From JAPPLG01 sp965199935 (GTDB taxonomy: Bacteria; Bdellovibrionota; Bdellovibrionia; Bdellovibrionales; UBA1609), in contig CBDATD010000001.1 of the NCBI GenBank assembly GCA_965199935.1, forward strand, positions 496,001 through 560,000: 64,000 bases of DNA, in the 5' to 3' direction. Both the position numbers and the translations under genes were made by a program. Positions 1 to 9,022 of the stretch are shown here, piece by piece. How positions within the stretch are numbered: position 1 is the first letter of the stretch; each line of letters begins with the position of its first letter. The notes beneath the pieces were generated by a model that did no database searches, was not told the origin of the DNA, and saw only the letters and a list, made by a program, of their open reading frames with translations.

Positions 1-2694
1 AATTACATCCTGGATCAAGCTCTCTTGCTCTTCTTGATGCATGAGTGAAGAGCCTGTTGCCGGCGATGCTTTTTCAGCCCGCCCCGCATACTCCACACGG
101 ATCTTCGTTCTTCCTAATTCATACAACAGCTCTTGAAGGCGGGGGATTATAAAAAAAGCCGCCCCCATGTTCTTTGGCTCTTCCTGCAGCCAAACTACTT
201 TTTCCAACTCAGGAAAGCCATTCAAATAAGGACCCAAAGCATTTTTCGGAAACGGGTACAGTTGTTCCACACGAATGAACAGCACATGTTTAAAATTTTT
301 AGGAAACTTTTCCAAAAGTTCAAAATAGATCTTACCCGTACACAAAACAATTGAGCGAACAGAGTTTTTAGGTTTTTCTGCAATGATTTCTTTGAAGGAT
401 CCTTTAAACAGCTCTTCTATAGGCGACATCATTTGAGGGTGTCTCAATAAAGATTTAGGAGTCATAACGATAAGAGGTTTAAAAATACCCCTCTTTAACT
501 GCCTTCTTAGAACATGAAAAAAATTAGATGGAGTTGTTGGAGAGCAGACCTGCATATTGTACTGAGCGCACAACTGCAAATACCTCTCCAATCTTGCACT
601 GGAATGCTCCGGCCCCTGTCCTTCATAGCCATGAGGAAGCAGTAGAGTTAAAGCACAGGATTGAAGCCATTTTTCCTCCCCGCTTGAAATATATTGATCA
701 ATAATAATCTGTGCTCCATTTGAAAAATCTCCAAACTGCGCCTCCCATATGTTAAGTTTCGAATGATCTAAACAAGAATTGCCGTATTCAAAACCTAAAA
801 CGGCCATCTCTGACAAAGGAGAATTATAGATACAAAATTCCGCTTGAGTTTTATTCAAACAAGCAAGAGGAATATGTTCTTTCCCATTTTCAGAATCAAA
901 ATACACAGCATGGCGGTGAGAGAATGTTCCTCGTTTGCAGTCTTGACCGGACAAACGAACAGGATGCCCTTCCAAACACAGCGTTCCATACGCCAACAGC
1001 TCCGCTAAGGCCCAATCCACCTGTTCGGACCCCGCAAGTTTTCTTCTGTTTTGAATCAAACGCTTTACCTTTGAATGAAGATTCAAATCAGAAGGCTCTG
1101 AAATTAAAGCTTCCAGCACTTGAGTCACATTTTTCTCAGAGGAGCCGGTTTCAACAGATTCTTCCATTTCCTCCGTAGAAGGCTTTGGGTTGTAAGGCCA
1201 TATAGCACCCCGAAGATCACTCTCTTTAATAGACACAGGAGTTTTTCTAATGCCGTCTAATACCGACTGCAGTTGATTTGTATATGTCTGGAAAGTACGA
1301 TTCCTGTCATCTTGAACTGTTTTTTCTTTGATCAGCTGTTTCTTATAAATATTCATCACAGTAGGATGTTTTCTTATCCTTTCATACATCAAAGGCTGAG
1401 TGAAGGCCGGTTCATCCCCCTCATTATGTCCAAACCTGCGGTAAGAGATTAAATCAATAATAATATCCTGTTGAAACTTTTGTCGAAATTCCACAGCTGT
1501 ATTTACTGCTTGAATGCATTTTTCCACATCGTCAGCATTCACCAAAAGAACAGGAGCTCCTATGGACTGCGCTAAATCTGAAGCATAAAGGGAAGATCTT
1601 CCGTCTGCCGGATCCGTCGTAAACCCCACTTGATTATTTACAATGATATGGATAGTCCCCCCTACCGTATAGCCGTCCAACTTGGATAGTTGAAGAGTTT
1701 CACTCACCACCCCCTGCCCGCAAAAAGAGGCATCTCCATGAATAAGAAGAGGGACCACTTTATTTCTCGATTGTGAATCTTTGGCTTTATTTTGAAGAGC
1801 TCTCGTGACCCCTTGTACAATAGGGTCAATGGACTCCAAGTGGCTTGGATTAAAACCTAACAAAACATTGCAGGTTTTTCCGGAGAAGGTTTTCTTTTTG
1901 CAGGAATATCCAATGTGATATTTCACATCCCCGGTGAAATCCATATCTGAAAAAACTTCACCTTCAAATTGAGATAAAATAGTTTCATAAGACTGATTCA
2001 TAAAATTGGCCATCACGTTAAGCCTCCCTCTATGCGACATTCCCATGACAAACTCTTTTACACCCTGCAAAGCCCCCTGATCCACAATATGCTCCAGCAT
2101 AGGGATCAAAACATCTGCTCCTTCAATGGAAAATCTTTTGGCCCCCAAAAACCGATTGTGTAAAAATTTCTCGAAAGCCTCCGTATATGTCAGTTTTTCT
2201 AAAAAATGATTTTTTTGCTCTAGGCTTAATTGAAAGGAAGTCTGTTCAAATTTTCTAAAGAACCAGTGTCGGACTTCAGGGGAACAGCCTCCCACGTGAA
2301 GAGCTGTCTTTGAACAGTAAGTCCTCTCTAAAAAAAGAATCATCTCTTTTAAATTTTTAAAATCTGTCTGAATGAGTGAGAAAACTTCAAATTTTTTATC
2401 CAAATCCCCACTTTCTAGTTCAAAACGGGCCAGTTCTAAATGGTCCATAAACGGCTCTTTTATTCCGAGAGGATCCAGTTGAGCTTTTAAGTGACCGTCT
2501 TCACGGTAGGTTTGAATAAGATTGTAAACCTTCAGCTCTTTTTTTGAAAAAGCACCGTACTCCAAAGAGCTTGCCGTCTCCACCCCGTCAAAAAAGAGCT
2601 TCCAGTCATGATTGACTGATTGAGGATTCCCTTTATACTGCTCAAATAGGACTTCAATATAGTCCAAATTATTTCGATCCATTTTTGAGGGCAT
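1..2694 (-). CDS. sucA: 2-oxoglutarate dehydrogenase E1 component (3' end just cut by window edge)
   Basis: Thiamine-diphosphate-dependent E1 subunit of the 2-oxoglutarate dehydrogenase complex. It decarboxylates 2-oxoglutarate and passes the succinyl group to the lipoyl arm of SucB in the TCA cycle, in the cytoplasm. The minus-strand frame is open from ATG 2694 to base 1 (898 codons, no stop). Visible motifs are GMSHRGRLNV near residue 216, GDASF near 318, NNQVGFTT near 350 (cofactor and metal region) and FGHNEGDEP near 420. The last residues, SASPATGSSLMHQ and onward, resemble the usual SucA C-terminus, so only a few residues should be missing. GGAG lies 5 nt before the chosen ATG; the ATG at 2699 is out of frame. 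sucB would be expected beyond the left edge. Confidence 0.95.
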   Translation of the reverse strand, partial: MPSKMDRNNLDYIEVLFEQYKGNPQSVNHDWKLFFDGVETASSLEYGAFSKKELKVYNLIQTYREDGHLKAQLDPLGIKEPFMDHLELARFELESGDLDKKFEVFSLIQTDFKNLKEMILFLERTYCSKTALHVGGCSPEVRHWFFRKFEQTSFQLSLEQKNHFLEKLTYTEAFEKFLHNRFLGAKRFSIEGADVLIPMLEHIVDQGALQGVKEFVMGMSHRGRLNVMANFMNQSYETILSQFEGEVFSDMDFTGDVKYHIGYSCKKKTFSGKTCNVLLGFNPSHLESIDPIVQGVTRALQNKAKDSQSRNKVVPLLIHGDASFCGQGVVSETLQLSKLDGYTVGGTIHIIVNNQVGFTTDPADGRSSLYASDLAQSIGAPVLLVNADDVEKCIQAVNTAVEFRQKFQQDIIIDLISYRRFGHNEGDEPAFTQPLMYERIRKHPTVMNIYKKQLIKEKTVQDDRNRTFQTYTNQLQSVLDGIRKTPVSIKESDLRGAIWPYNPKPSTEEMEESVETGSSEKNVTQVLEALISEPSDLNLHSKVKRLIQNRRKLAGSEQVDWALAELLAYGTLCLEGHPVRLSGQDCKRGTFSHRHAVYFDSENGKEHIPLACLNKTQAEFCIYNSPLSEMAVLGFEYGNSCLDHSKLNIWEAQFGDFSNGAQIIIDQYISSGEEKWLQSCALTLLLPHGYEGQGPEHSSARLERYLQLCAQYNMQVCSPTTPSNFFHVLRRQLKRGIFKPLIVMTPKSLLRHPQMMSPIEELFKGSFKEIIAEKPKNSVRSIVLCTGKIYFELLEKFPKNFKHVLFIRVEQLYPFPKNALGPYLNGFPELEKVVWLQEEPKNMGAAFFIIPRLQELLYELGRTKIRVEYAGRAEKASPATGSSLMHQEEQESLIQDVI

Positions 2695-3008
2695 TTCATC
2701 TCCTTTTTTTGACGCCTTAGCCAAACTTCTGCACTTTAAAGGTAGGATTTGTACCAAAATTTGCTCAAATCGTCATCCATGAATTAGACTCACAGCAATA
2801 AATATTTTTTCTTGATTGATACAACCGGCCGGTTTTAAAAACAAGACCCTTTTAAGATAGAATTTAGGAGTTCAGTGAAAAAATAAAATTTCTATGAGAA
2901 AAGCAGGGCCGTCAGAAAATAAAGTCCAGAAATAAACATTATGGGTGTTTTTATGGAGGCTTATTTTTAAAATTCATAAGAGGAAAATAAACGAGGAGGA
3001 AATCACAC
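2695..3008. other. Intergenic region between divergent sucA and nrdB, with a 12-bp palindrome
   Basis: This 314-bp gap must carry the promoters for both divergent genes. A perfect palindrome, AACCGGCCGGTT, lies at 2823-2834 and is flanked by A/T-rich DNA. It could be an operator. It has no T-run typical of a terminator and does not resemble the NrdR box usually found before ribonucleotide reductase genes. A strong Shine-Dalgarno, GAGGAGG, precedes the nrdB start. I see no convincing gene in the gap. Confidence 0.5.
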
Positions 3009-4007
3009 ATGTTATTGGATCCAGGTTTTGAACTGACACTCAGGCCGATGAAGTACCCTATCTTTTTTGAAATGTATAAGAATGCTATTAAAAACACATG
3101 GACGGTTGATGAAGTGGATTTTAATTCTGATGTGATTGATCTTAAAACAAAATTAACTCCAAGTGAAAATTTTCTCATCAAAAGATTGGTGGCTTTTTTT
3201 GCCACAGGGGACACCATCGTAGGAAATAATCTGGTGCTAAATCTGTATAAACATATCAATTCGCCTGAGGCTCGGATGTATTTAGGCCGGCAGCTTTACG
3301 AAGAAATGCTTCATGTTCAATTCTATTTAACCCTGCTGGACACCTACATCCCTGATCATGACGAAAGGAGTGCGGCTTTTTCAGCAATCAATAACATCCC
3401 ATCTATTAAAAAGAAAGGGGACTTCAGCTTTAAATGGATGGACTCTATTGAACAATTGGATAAATTGAATACACAAGAAGACCGCCGTCGGTTCCTCATG
3501 AATCTTATTTGTTTTGCAGGAACCATTGAAGGATTGTTTTTCTTTGCGGCTTTTGCGTATGTGTATTTTCTGCGCTCCAAAGGCCTTTTAAACGGGTTGG
3601 CCACAGGCACCAACTGGGTCTTTCGAGATGAAAGCTGTCATATTGATTTTGCTTTTAAAACAATGGAAATTGTTATTAAAGAGGAGCCTTCTTTGATCCA
3701 GCCCAATATGAAAAGCATGATTATCGCCATGTTCAATGAAGCTATTGATTGTGAATTGACGTTTGCGGAAGAGATTTTATCTCAAGGTATGGCCGGCATG
3801 AGTTTAAAAGACATGAAAACTTACCTGCGGTATATCACAGATCTAAGGTTGGAGAGAATCGGCATCCCCGCTCAGTTTAAAGTGAGAAACCCTTTCCATT
3901 TTATGGACTTGCAGGATACGCAGGAGCTGACCAATTTCTTTGAAAGACGCGTCTCGGCTTACCAAACTGGAACAAAGGGCGAAGTATCTTTTGATGAACC
4001 CTTTTAA
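3009..4007 (+). CDS. nrdB: Class I ribonucleotide reductase, small (R2, beta) subunit
   Basis: Radical-carrying subunit of aerobic ribonucleotide reductase; with NrdA it reduces ribonucleotides to deoxyribonucleotides. At 332 residues the diiron ligand set is complete: D68, E99, H102, E174, E208, H211. Y106 sits four residues after H102, where the radical tyrosine is expected, so this looks like a tyrosyl-radical enzyme. The local motifs (FFATGDTIVGNNLV, LLDTYIPD, RDESCHIDFA) resemble the eukaryotic-type R2 branch more than E. coli NrdB. The C-terminus FDEPF fits the R2 tail that docks on NrdA. ATG is preceded by GAGGAGG. nrdA is not adjacent. Confidence 0.95.
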   Translation: MLLDPGFELTLRPMKYPIFFEMYKNAIKNTWTVDEVDFNSDVIDLKTKLTPSENFLIKRLVAFFATGDTIVGNNLVLNLYKHINSPEARMYLGRQLYEEMLHVQFYLTLLDTYIPDHDERSAAFSAINNIPSIKKKGDFSFKWMDSIEQLDKLNTQEDRRRFLMNLICFAGTIEGLFFFAAFAYVYFLRSKGLLNGLATGTNWVFRDESCHIDFAFKTMEIVIKEEPSLIQPNMKSMIIAMFNEAIDCELTFAEEILSQGMAGMSLKDMKTYLRYITDLRLERIGIPAQFKVRNPFHFMDLQDTQELTNFFERRVSAYQTGTKGEVSFDEPF

Positions 4008-4011
4008 AGAG

Positions 4012-5079
4012 TTAATAAGAGTCTAGTTCTTTCCGGCGGCAATAAATAAAATAAAAATAAACAGCCACACCGACAAAACTCACAGCACTCAGCCACTGAC
4101 CCCGAGTCAACCCCAGAAGGTCAAATCCTATATGAGCATCCGGTTCGCGAAATATTTCCCCAATAATACGCATCGTAAAATAACTCACTCCCCACACCCC
4201 TGCAATCACACCTGTTTTTCTGGGTTTTCTCCACAACAGACTGACAACAATCAAGGGTATCAATCCCTCCAGCACAGACTGATACAGTTGAGAAGGGTGC
4301 CTGAGAGGCAAAGCTTCTTGAAGAGGAGCAATAATTTTTTGTTCACCGGCTTCAACTGCGGAGGTTATTCGATTTAAAACAGATAAAATTTCTGCTGTAA
4401 AGCGGTCCTTTGAGGCAATCCACACCTCCCAAAGAGATTCCGATATATTGAGATCCCCCCGGCCAAAAGGATTTTTAATAGATTTCAGTTGAACAACAGC
4501 CTGTTTTAACGAAAGAAGTTTTTCAGAATCCCCGTAGCGAAACCACGTATAAATCTCTTGAGGAAACTTCACTCCAAAAGGAGCAGAAGTTTGAATAACT
4601 CGTCCGTAAAGTTCTCCGTTGATAAAATTAGCGATCCGCCCAAAGAAAAATCCCACTCCCGCTCCCACAACACTTAAATCCAAGAGGTGCAGAAGGGAGT
4701 ATTTTTTTCGATAGGAGAAAAGCCAAAAAGCCAACAGGACGCCTAAAATACCTCCATGGCTGGCCATGCCTCCTTTATGTATCTCTAAGACCCCCCAAAA
4801 TGGAAAATGAGAACTCCACTTCAACCAGAGATCAGGTTGATAAAACAGACAGTGGCCCAATCTGCCTCCAGCAAGAACACCTAAGATCGCATAATTCACC
4901 AAACTAAAAATATCTTCTCTGGAAAGAGGAGTGCGGTTGTTTTTCAAAAGCAATAATAAAAAATAATTTCCCAGGAGAAAAGCGGTAATGTAAGCCAATC
5001 CATACCATCGGATTCCAAAATTCCCATAAATAGAGAGAGCAAAAGGATCTAAGTTATGCAAGTACACCCATTCAGCCAT
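4012..5079 (-). CDS. lgt: Prolipoprotein diacylglyceryl transferase
   Basis: Inner-membrane enzyme that moves diacylglycerol from phosphatidylglycerol to the lipobox cysteine of prolipoproteins, the first step of lipoprotein maturation. Signature segments are HGG at 108-110, GRIANFINGE at 147-156 and RHPSQLY at 260-266, with hydrophobic segments throughout. At 355 residues it is about 60 longer than E. coli Lgt. The extra length lies mainly in the polar region 161-259, between the signature loop and RHPSQLY. The gene converges on nrdB with a 4-bp gap. Several lipobox proteins in the window are likely substrates. Confidence 0.95.
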   Translation of the reverse strand: MAEWVYLHNLDPFALSIYGNFGIRWYGLAYITAFLLGNYFLLLLLKNNRTPLSREDIFSLVNYAILGVLAGGRLGHCLFYQPDLWLKWSSHFPFWGVLEIHKGGMASHGGILGVLLAFWLFSYRKKYSLLHLLDLSVVGAGVGFFFGRIANFINGELYGRVIQTSAPFGVKFPQEIYTWFRYGDSEKLLSLKQAVVQLKSIKNPFGRGDLNISESLWEVWIASKDRFTAEILSVLNRITSAVEAGEQKIIAPLQEALPLRHPSQLYQSVLEGLIPLIVVSLLWRKPRKTGVIAGVWGVSYFTMRIIGEIFREPDAHIGFDLLGLTRGQWLSAVSFVGVAVYFYFIYCRRKELDSY

Positions 5080-5508
<429 letters not shown>

Positions 5509-5511
5509 TGA

Positions 5512-5517
5512 TATAAT
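5512..5517 (+). promoter_or_regulatory. -10 hexamer of a probable leaderless promoter
   Basis: A perfect TATAAT lies between the TCAA array and ATG 5526, with 8 bp between hexamer and start codon. Transcription would start at or next to the ATG, leaving no room for a Shine-Dalgarno sequence, and none is seen. Confidence 0.55.
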
Positions 5518-5525
5518 GCCCTCAT

Positions 5526-6125
5526 ATGAAACTTGTCCAGATTTTTCTTTTATGTTTTTTGAGCGGTTCTGTCCTCGCACAGAAAAAAAATTCTCCGTCA
5601 AAAAAACAAGAATCAACTCCGCCGCAGGAGATAAAACTAAAACCAGCCCCTCTTCCAATCCACAGCATGGGGGATCATTGGTCAGGAGTTCGGGAGGCCG
5701 ATGGAGTTTCTACCTATAAATTAAAATCAAACCCTAAAGTCATCGGGACTTTTCACCTGCAAAAACAAGAGAAAATAGATTTAAAAGAGTTGAAACAAAA
5801 AGATTTTTTTAAAAAATTCACCTGGAGAAAGGAAGAATGGCTGAGAGTGATCGGCATCCAAGAGTGGAAGGCGGACTCACACAGTCTGAAGAAAAGAAAA
5901 GATTTTATGGAGTTAAATATCAAGGGCTCCTACAAAAGGTCCAGCGGCCGGCAGGTGTTTTTTAAAGAGCGTCAGTTATTCTTTCCAGACTCGGTTTATC
6001 AAATACTCGTGATTGGTCCGGAAAAGAAAACCCTTCAAAAAGGGAGTGTGAGGAGTTTTTTTAAGAAAGCCCAAAAAATAGGAATTCAAAAGAGAAAGGG
6101 GGATCAGCGTGAATCAAGGTCATAG
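5526..6125 (+). CDS. Exported basic protein of unknown function
   Basis: I do not recognise this 199-residue protein. It begins with a clear Sec signal peptide, with likely cleavage after the LA at residues 17-18. The mature part is lysine-rich: a KKNSPSKK stretch, then Pro-rich sequence (PAPLPIHSMGDHW) to about residue 50, then a Lys/Phe-rich region without obvious repeats or membrane segments. The next gene starts inside its 3' end (17-nt overlap), so the two are probably co-transcribed. Expression may be phase-variable through the adjacent TCAA array. ATG was chosen because the signal peptide starts there. Confidence 0.7.
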   Translation: MKLVQIFLLCFLSGSVLAQKKNSPSKKQESTPPQEIKLKPAPLPIHSMGDHWSGVREADGVSTYKLKSNPKVIGTFHLQKQEKIDLKELKQKDFFKKFTWRKEEWLRVIGIQEWKADSHSLKKRKDFMELNIKGSYKRSSGRQVFFKERQLFFPDSVYQILVIGPEKKTLQKGSVRSFFKKAQKIGIQKRKGDQRESRS

Positions 6126-7032
6126 AGCATTGTTATTTGTTTTTTTAATCTTTAGTTCGCCGCCGGTTTTTTCTAAAGAGGAGAAGTCAAAGACGGAAGC
6201 TGGAGCTCCTTGTCTGGATCAAAATTGTCCTTCCATTGAGGGATCTCTTCAAACACTGCAGGAAACGACCAGCGATCAAATGTGCAAAGCCACGCAAAGC
6301 AAACCAGAGTGCAAAGGAATAAAAAAAGATCACTTGAAGGGATGCTCCTCATCTAATATTGCTGTTACAGCAGGAAAAGGAGCCTTACAATGCGTATTAG
6401 GTGTATTCACTGGAATTCTAATGTTTCTTACATCTACATACAAAGGTATAAAGTCAGTATTTTCCGATGATGAAGACCCAGGGATGAAAGCTTACCTTCA
6501 TGCAGAATTTGAATCTGCCAGTCAAGATTCTGGGACAGTATCAGCTTCTCTTGAAACAACTAAGGCCTTTTTTGGATTGCTCTTCAGTTCAATGGGAGAT
6601 GTGTATTCTTGTTTAAATCCTATAGGTCTTTCTAAGAAAATGTGTGCATTCATCACCACTGGAGGGATAATCGGCATTTTCGCAGGAACAGCAGTAGCAG
6701 CACACACGCCGACTATTGGTGTGGGCACCATAATGTTAGGGACCGGCCTTGCCGTAGGATATGGATTTGGCAAGGTATTTGATCCCGACCTGTCCGGTTC
6801 TGCAGGTTTTCTTGCAAGTCTGGTCTCAATACGTTTTGCGATCAACAAGAAAGGAAAAATGATTAAACTTTTAAAAGCGAATTCGGCATTGGGTAAACCA
6901 TTGGGCCTTACAATCGGCGTCCTTCTCGGAACGGCTGGTGGAGCGGCTGCTCATGATAAACAGGTGCAGGAACGCATCAAGGAAAAGATAAAAATCAAAA
7001 TTAGAGAGTTTGAAGAACAAGAAGAAAGGTAG
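6109..7032 (+). CDS. Exported or membrane-associated protein with glycine-rich hydrophobic segments
   Basis: Unknown 307-residue protein. The GTG start at 6109 has a purine-rich site (AAAGGGGG) before it and gives an N-terminal signal peptide ending near residue 22 (PPVFS-KEE). Next comes a Cys-rich segment (residues about 33-80, CxxxxCP and other cysteines). Several glycine/alanine-rich hydrophobic stretches follow (about 85-110, 180-220, 262-280), and the tail is a charged Lys/Glu helix. The hydrophobic parts could insert in a membrane. It overlaps the preceding exported-protein gene and ends 2 bp from a convergent gene. No function can be assigned. Confidence 0.65.
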   Translation: MNQGHRALLFVFLIFSSPPVFSKEEKSKTEAGAPCLDQNCPSIEGSLQTLQETTSDQMCKATQSKPECKGIKKDHLKGCSSSNIAVTAGKGALQCVLGVFTGILMFLTSTYKGIKSVFSDDEDPGMKAYLHAEFESASQDSGTVSASLETTKAFFGLLFSSMGDVYSCLNPIGLSKKMCAFITTGGIIGIFAGTAVAAHTPTIGVGTIMLGTGLAVGYGFGKVFDPDLSGSAGFLASLVSIRFAINKKGKMIKLLKANSALGKPLGLTIGVLLGTAGGAAAHDKQVQERIKEKIKIKIREFEEQEER

Positions 7033-7034
7033 AT

Positions 7035-7613
7035 CTAGCCGGCAGAGAGGATTTGTATAAGAGCAAGAAGAAAAGTGTCTTTAAGATATCCTATATAACT
7101 CAAAGAGCGGCACTGCATGGGCTGTCCTGCATAAGCGTAAGAAAAATTTCCTTTTTTTACGGGCTTTACAGAAAGATATTTTAAAACTTCAGGGTTTCTA
7201 TTGTATTCAAGAAGGGTCTGTTTTGAAAAAGGGATTTGATATGCATATTCAAAATCTTTAGTGGACATATTATGATAAGCTAAGTATTTAGTGAATGTTT
7301 TTTGAGATAAATTCATCTCAAGTATTATGAACTGCAAAGTGTTGCTTTTGTGGCGGCTTAGAAAGCGGTCTTTATAAACAGCTATAATCTTATTAGGTTC
7401 ATTGTATGTTTTTAACAAAGGCTTGTCGCTTCTCACGTAAGTGTTGAGTGTGTTTCCGGAAGGTGTTACAGAAATTTCAATAATCCTGTCAAAGGCGGAC
7501 ATTCTTTGATCTGAATAGGAATGGCAGTAATAATAATGACTTTCTTTTTTTGCAGAAAAACCAAAATTCAGAAAAAAAATAATGCTGAATAAAAAATAAA
7601 ATTTAAAATGCAT
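7035..7613 (-). CDS. Exported protein of unknown function
   Basis: Unknown 192-residue protein. It has a signal peptide of about 20 residues (hydrophobic FYFLFSIIFFLNFGFS, cleavage before AKKES). The mature part is Tyr-rich and contains two cysteines (C29 in YYYCHSY and C167 in PMQCRS) that could form a disulfide in the periplasm. It converges on the upstream exported-protein pair with a 2-bp gap, so there is no room for a terminator between them. Confidence 0.65.
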   Translation of the reverse strand: MHFKFYFLFSIIFFLNFGFSAKKESHYYYCHSYSDQRMSAFDRIIEISVTPSGNTLNTYVRSDKPLLKTYNEPNKIIAVYKDRFLSRHKSNTLQFIILEMNLSQKTFTKYLAYHNMSTKDFEYAYQIPFSKQTLLEYNRNPEVLKYLSVKPVKKGNFSYAYAGQPMQCRSLSYIGYLKDTFLLALIQILSAG

Positions 7614-7749
7614 ACACCCGCCCTATCCAAGATTGTATAGACAGCTAAAAAAACGCCGGCAATTCTGCATAATACTCCAATCCCATAAATTTGGAAACAA
7701 AAAAAGAAAAATGACCATAAATTACTGCAAACTAAAGATTTATGATACA

Positions 7750-7767
7750 CCCCTACTACACTAGGGG
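7750..7767. terminator. Possible hairpin downstream of the methyltransferase gene
   Basis: The 6-bp stem CCCCTA / TAGGGG closes a 6-nt loop. It lies about 90 bp past the end of the minus-strand methyltransferase gene. Neither strand has a strong T-run after the stem, so this is at best a weak terminator; it may be only a local inverted repeat. Confidence 0.3.
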
Positions 7768-7856
7768 AAGTTTATTTCTAAATGAATGCTTTCAGTTGAT
7801 TTTGTTTAAATGTATAGACCGGCTGACGAAAAAAGAACACTAAATTCAACCCATTT

Positions 7857-8831
7857 TCAAATGGAAGGCTCCGTCTGTCTTACAACAGACTTCGAATGCT
7901 CTTTTTCTGCTTTTGCGAAATGCAGTCTTTGGACAGCAATGTCAATGTATTGTTTATTAATTTCTACACCTATAAATTTTCTTCCCAACTCTTTGCAGGC
8001 CACAGCTGTTGTTCCGCTTCCCATAAAAGGATCCAACACAATGCTTTTTCTCTTTGTCGTTAAACTAATGAGGTATTTAAAAAGTGATAAGGGCTTCACT
8101 GTTTTATGGTGGTTAAAGGGGCCTTTTTCATCTTTTTTTGGTTTGTCCACTAAAAAAACTTTATCTATTTTGTGATGAATTAATTGATCTGTCATAGCAT
8201 TGGATACAAACATATCTTTGTGCAATCCTTGTTTGACGTTTGCATTGATCAAAGAAACGTTGTATTTCATCGTATTGTTCAAATAGGTCCCTTCTGTTGG
8301 TTTTTGAGCCATGACGATAGGCTCGTAACAGGATTTTACTTGAGGAGTCTTCCACCCCTTGAATCGACTGTTGAGCTCTTCTTTCTCTTTTCTAGATATA
8401 TCCATTTTGTTAATAAAATGGTGAAGACTCATTGCTTTAGGCTGATTCTGCATATAAAGCCATATAAAACAATCTCTAATCTCAAACTCAGCATCGTCCA
8501 CAGCACAAGCCATCCTATGATAAAGTCTTGGACTGGAAAATGAAAAGAAAAATCCTCCCGGCTTTAAAAGCCTAAAAATTTCCTTTGATATTTTAAGATA
8601 CCATGAATAAAAAAACACTCCCTGCTCTTTATCAAATTTCATACCTGCCGGTAAATGCTTGATTGCATAAGGGTTCTCAGGGCTTTTTACTTTATCAGCA
8701 TTCCAATTGTGATCCATTTTATCCAGAAAATAAGGAGGGTCTGTGAGTACAACATCTATGGAATTTTTCTTTAATTTTGATAAAACATCCCAGGCAGAAC
8801 CATGAATAATTTGATTAATATACTTCTTCAT
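7857..8831 (-). CDS. Orphan DNA methyltransferase, beta-class, N6-adenine/N4-cytosine family
   Basis: S-adenosylmethionine-dependent DNA methylase of 324 residues. The catalytic motif DPPY is at 31-34 and the cofactor motif FMGSGTT is at 269-275, followed by VEIN. Catalytic motif first and cofactor motif last is the beta-class order. DPPY favours N6-adenine methylation, but the target cannot be read from sequence. The central region (about 120-240) is the likely recognition domain. It lacks a CcrM-type long C-terminal extension. No restriction endonuclease gene is adjacent, so it is probably an orphan methylase with a regulatory or phage-related role. No Shine-Dalgarno is visible before the ATG. 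Confidence 0.88.
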   Translation of the reverse strand: MKKYINQIIHGSAWDVLSKLKKNSIDVVLTDPPYFLDKMDHNWNADKVKSPENPYAIKHLPAGMKFDKEQGVFFYSWYLKISKEIFRLLKPGGFFFSFSSPRLYHRMACAVDDAEFEIRDCFIWLYMQNQPKAMSLHHFINKMDISRKEKEELNSRFKGWKTPQVKSCYEPIVMAQKPTEGTYLNNTMKYNVSLINANVKQGLHKDMFVSNAMTDQLIHHKIDKVFLVDKPKKDEKGPFNHHKTVKPLSLFKYLISLTTKRKSIVLDPFMGSGTTAVACKELGRKFIGVEINKQYIDIAVQRLHFAKAEKEHSKSVVRQTEPSI

Positions 8832-9022
8832 TTTTTAGTTGTTCATACAAGATACGCAACATCACAAACCAAATATGAAACAGTCTGTACTGTAAAGCTA
8901 TTAAAATGGAATATTTCTGCTTTGCATTAAGGCCCTTGTTTTTCATAGACAAACAAAATTCTTAACTGCTTTCTATAGTCTGACCCCTGCTTTGTAGTAT
9001 AGTTTTTTTCAGGAGAAAGTCG

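Noticed and set aside
8832..9022. A restriction enzyme partner for the methyltransferase
   Set aside because: The 191-bp gap to nnr has no frame of sufficient length, and the flanking genes are unrelated.
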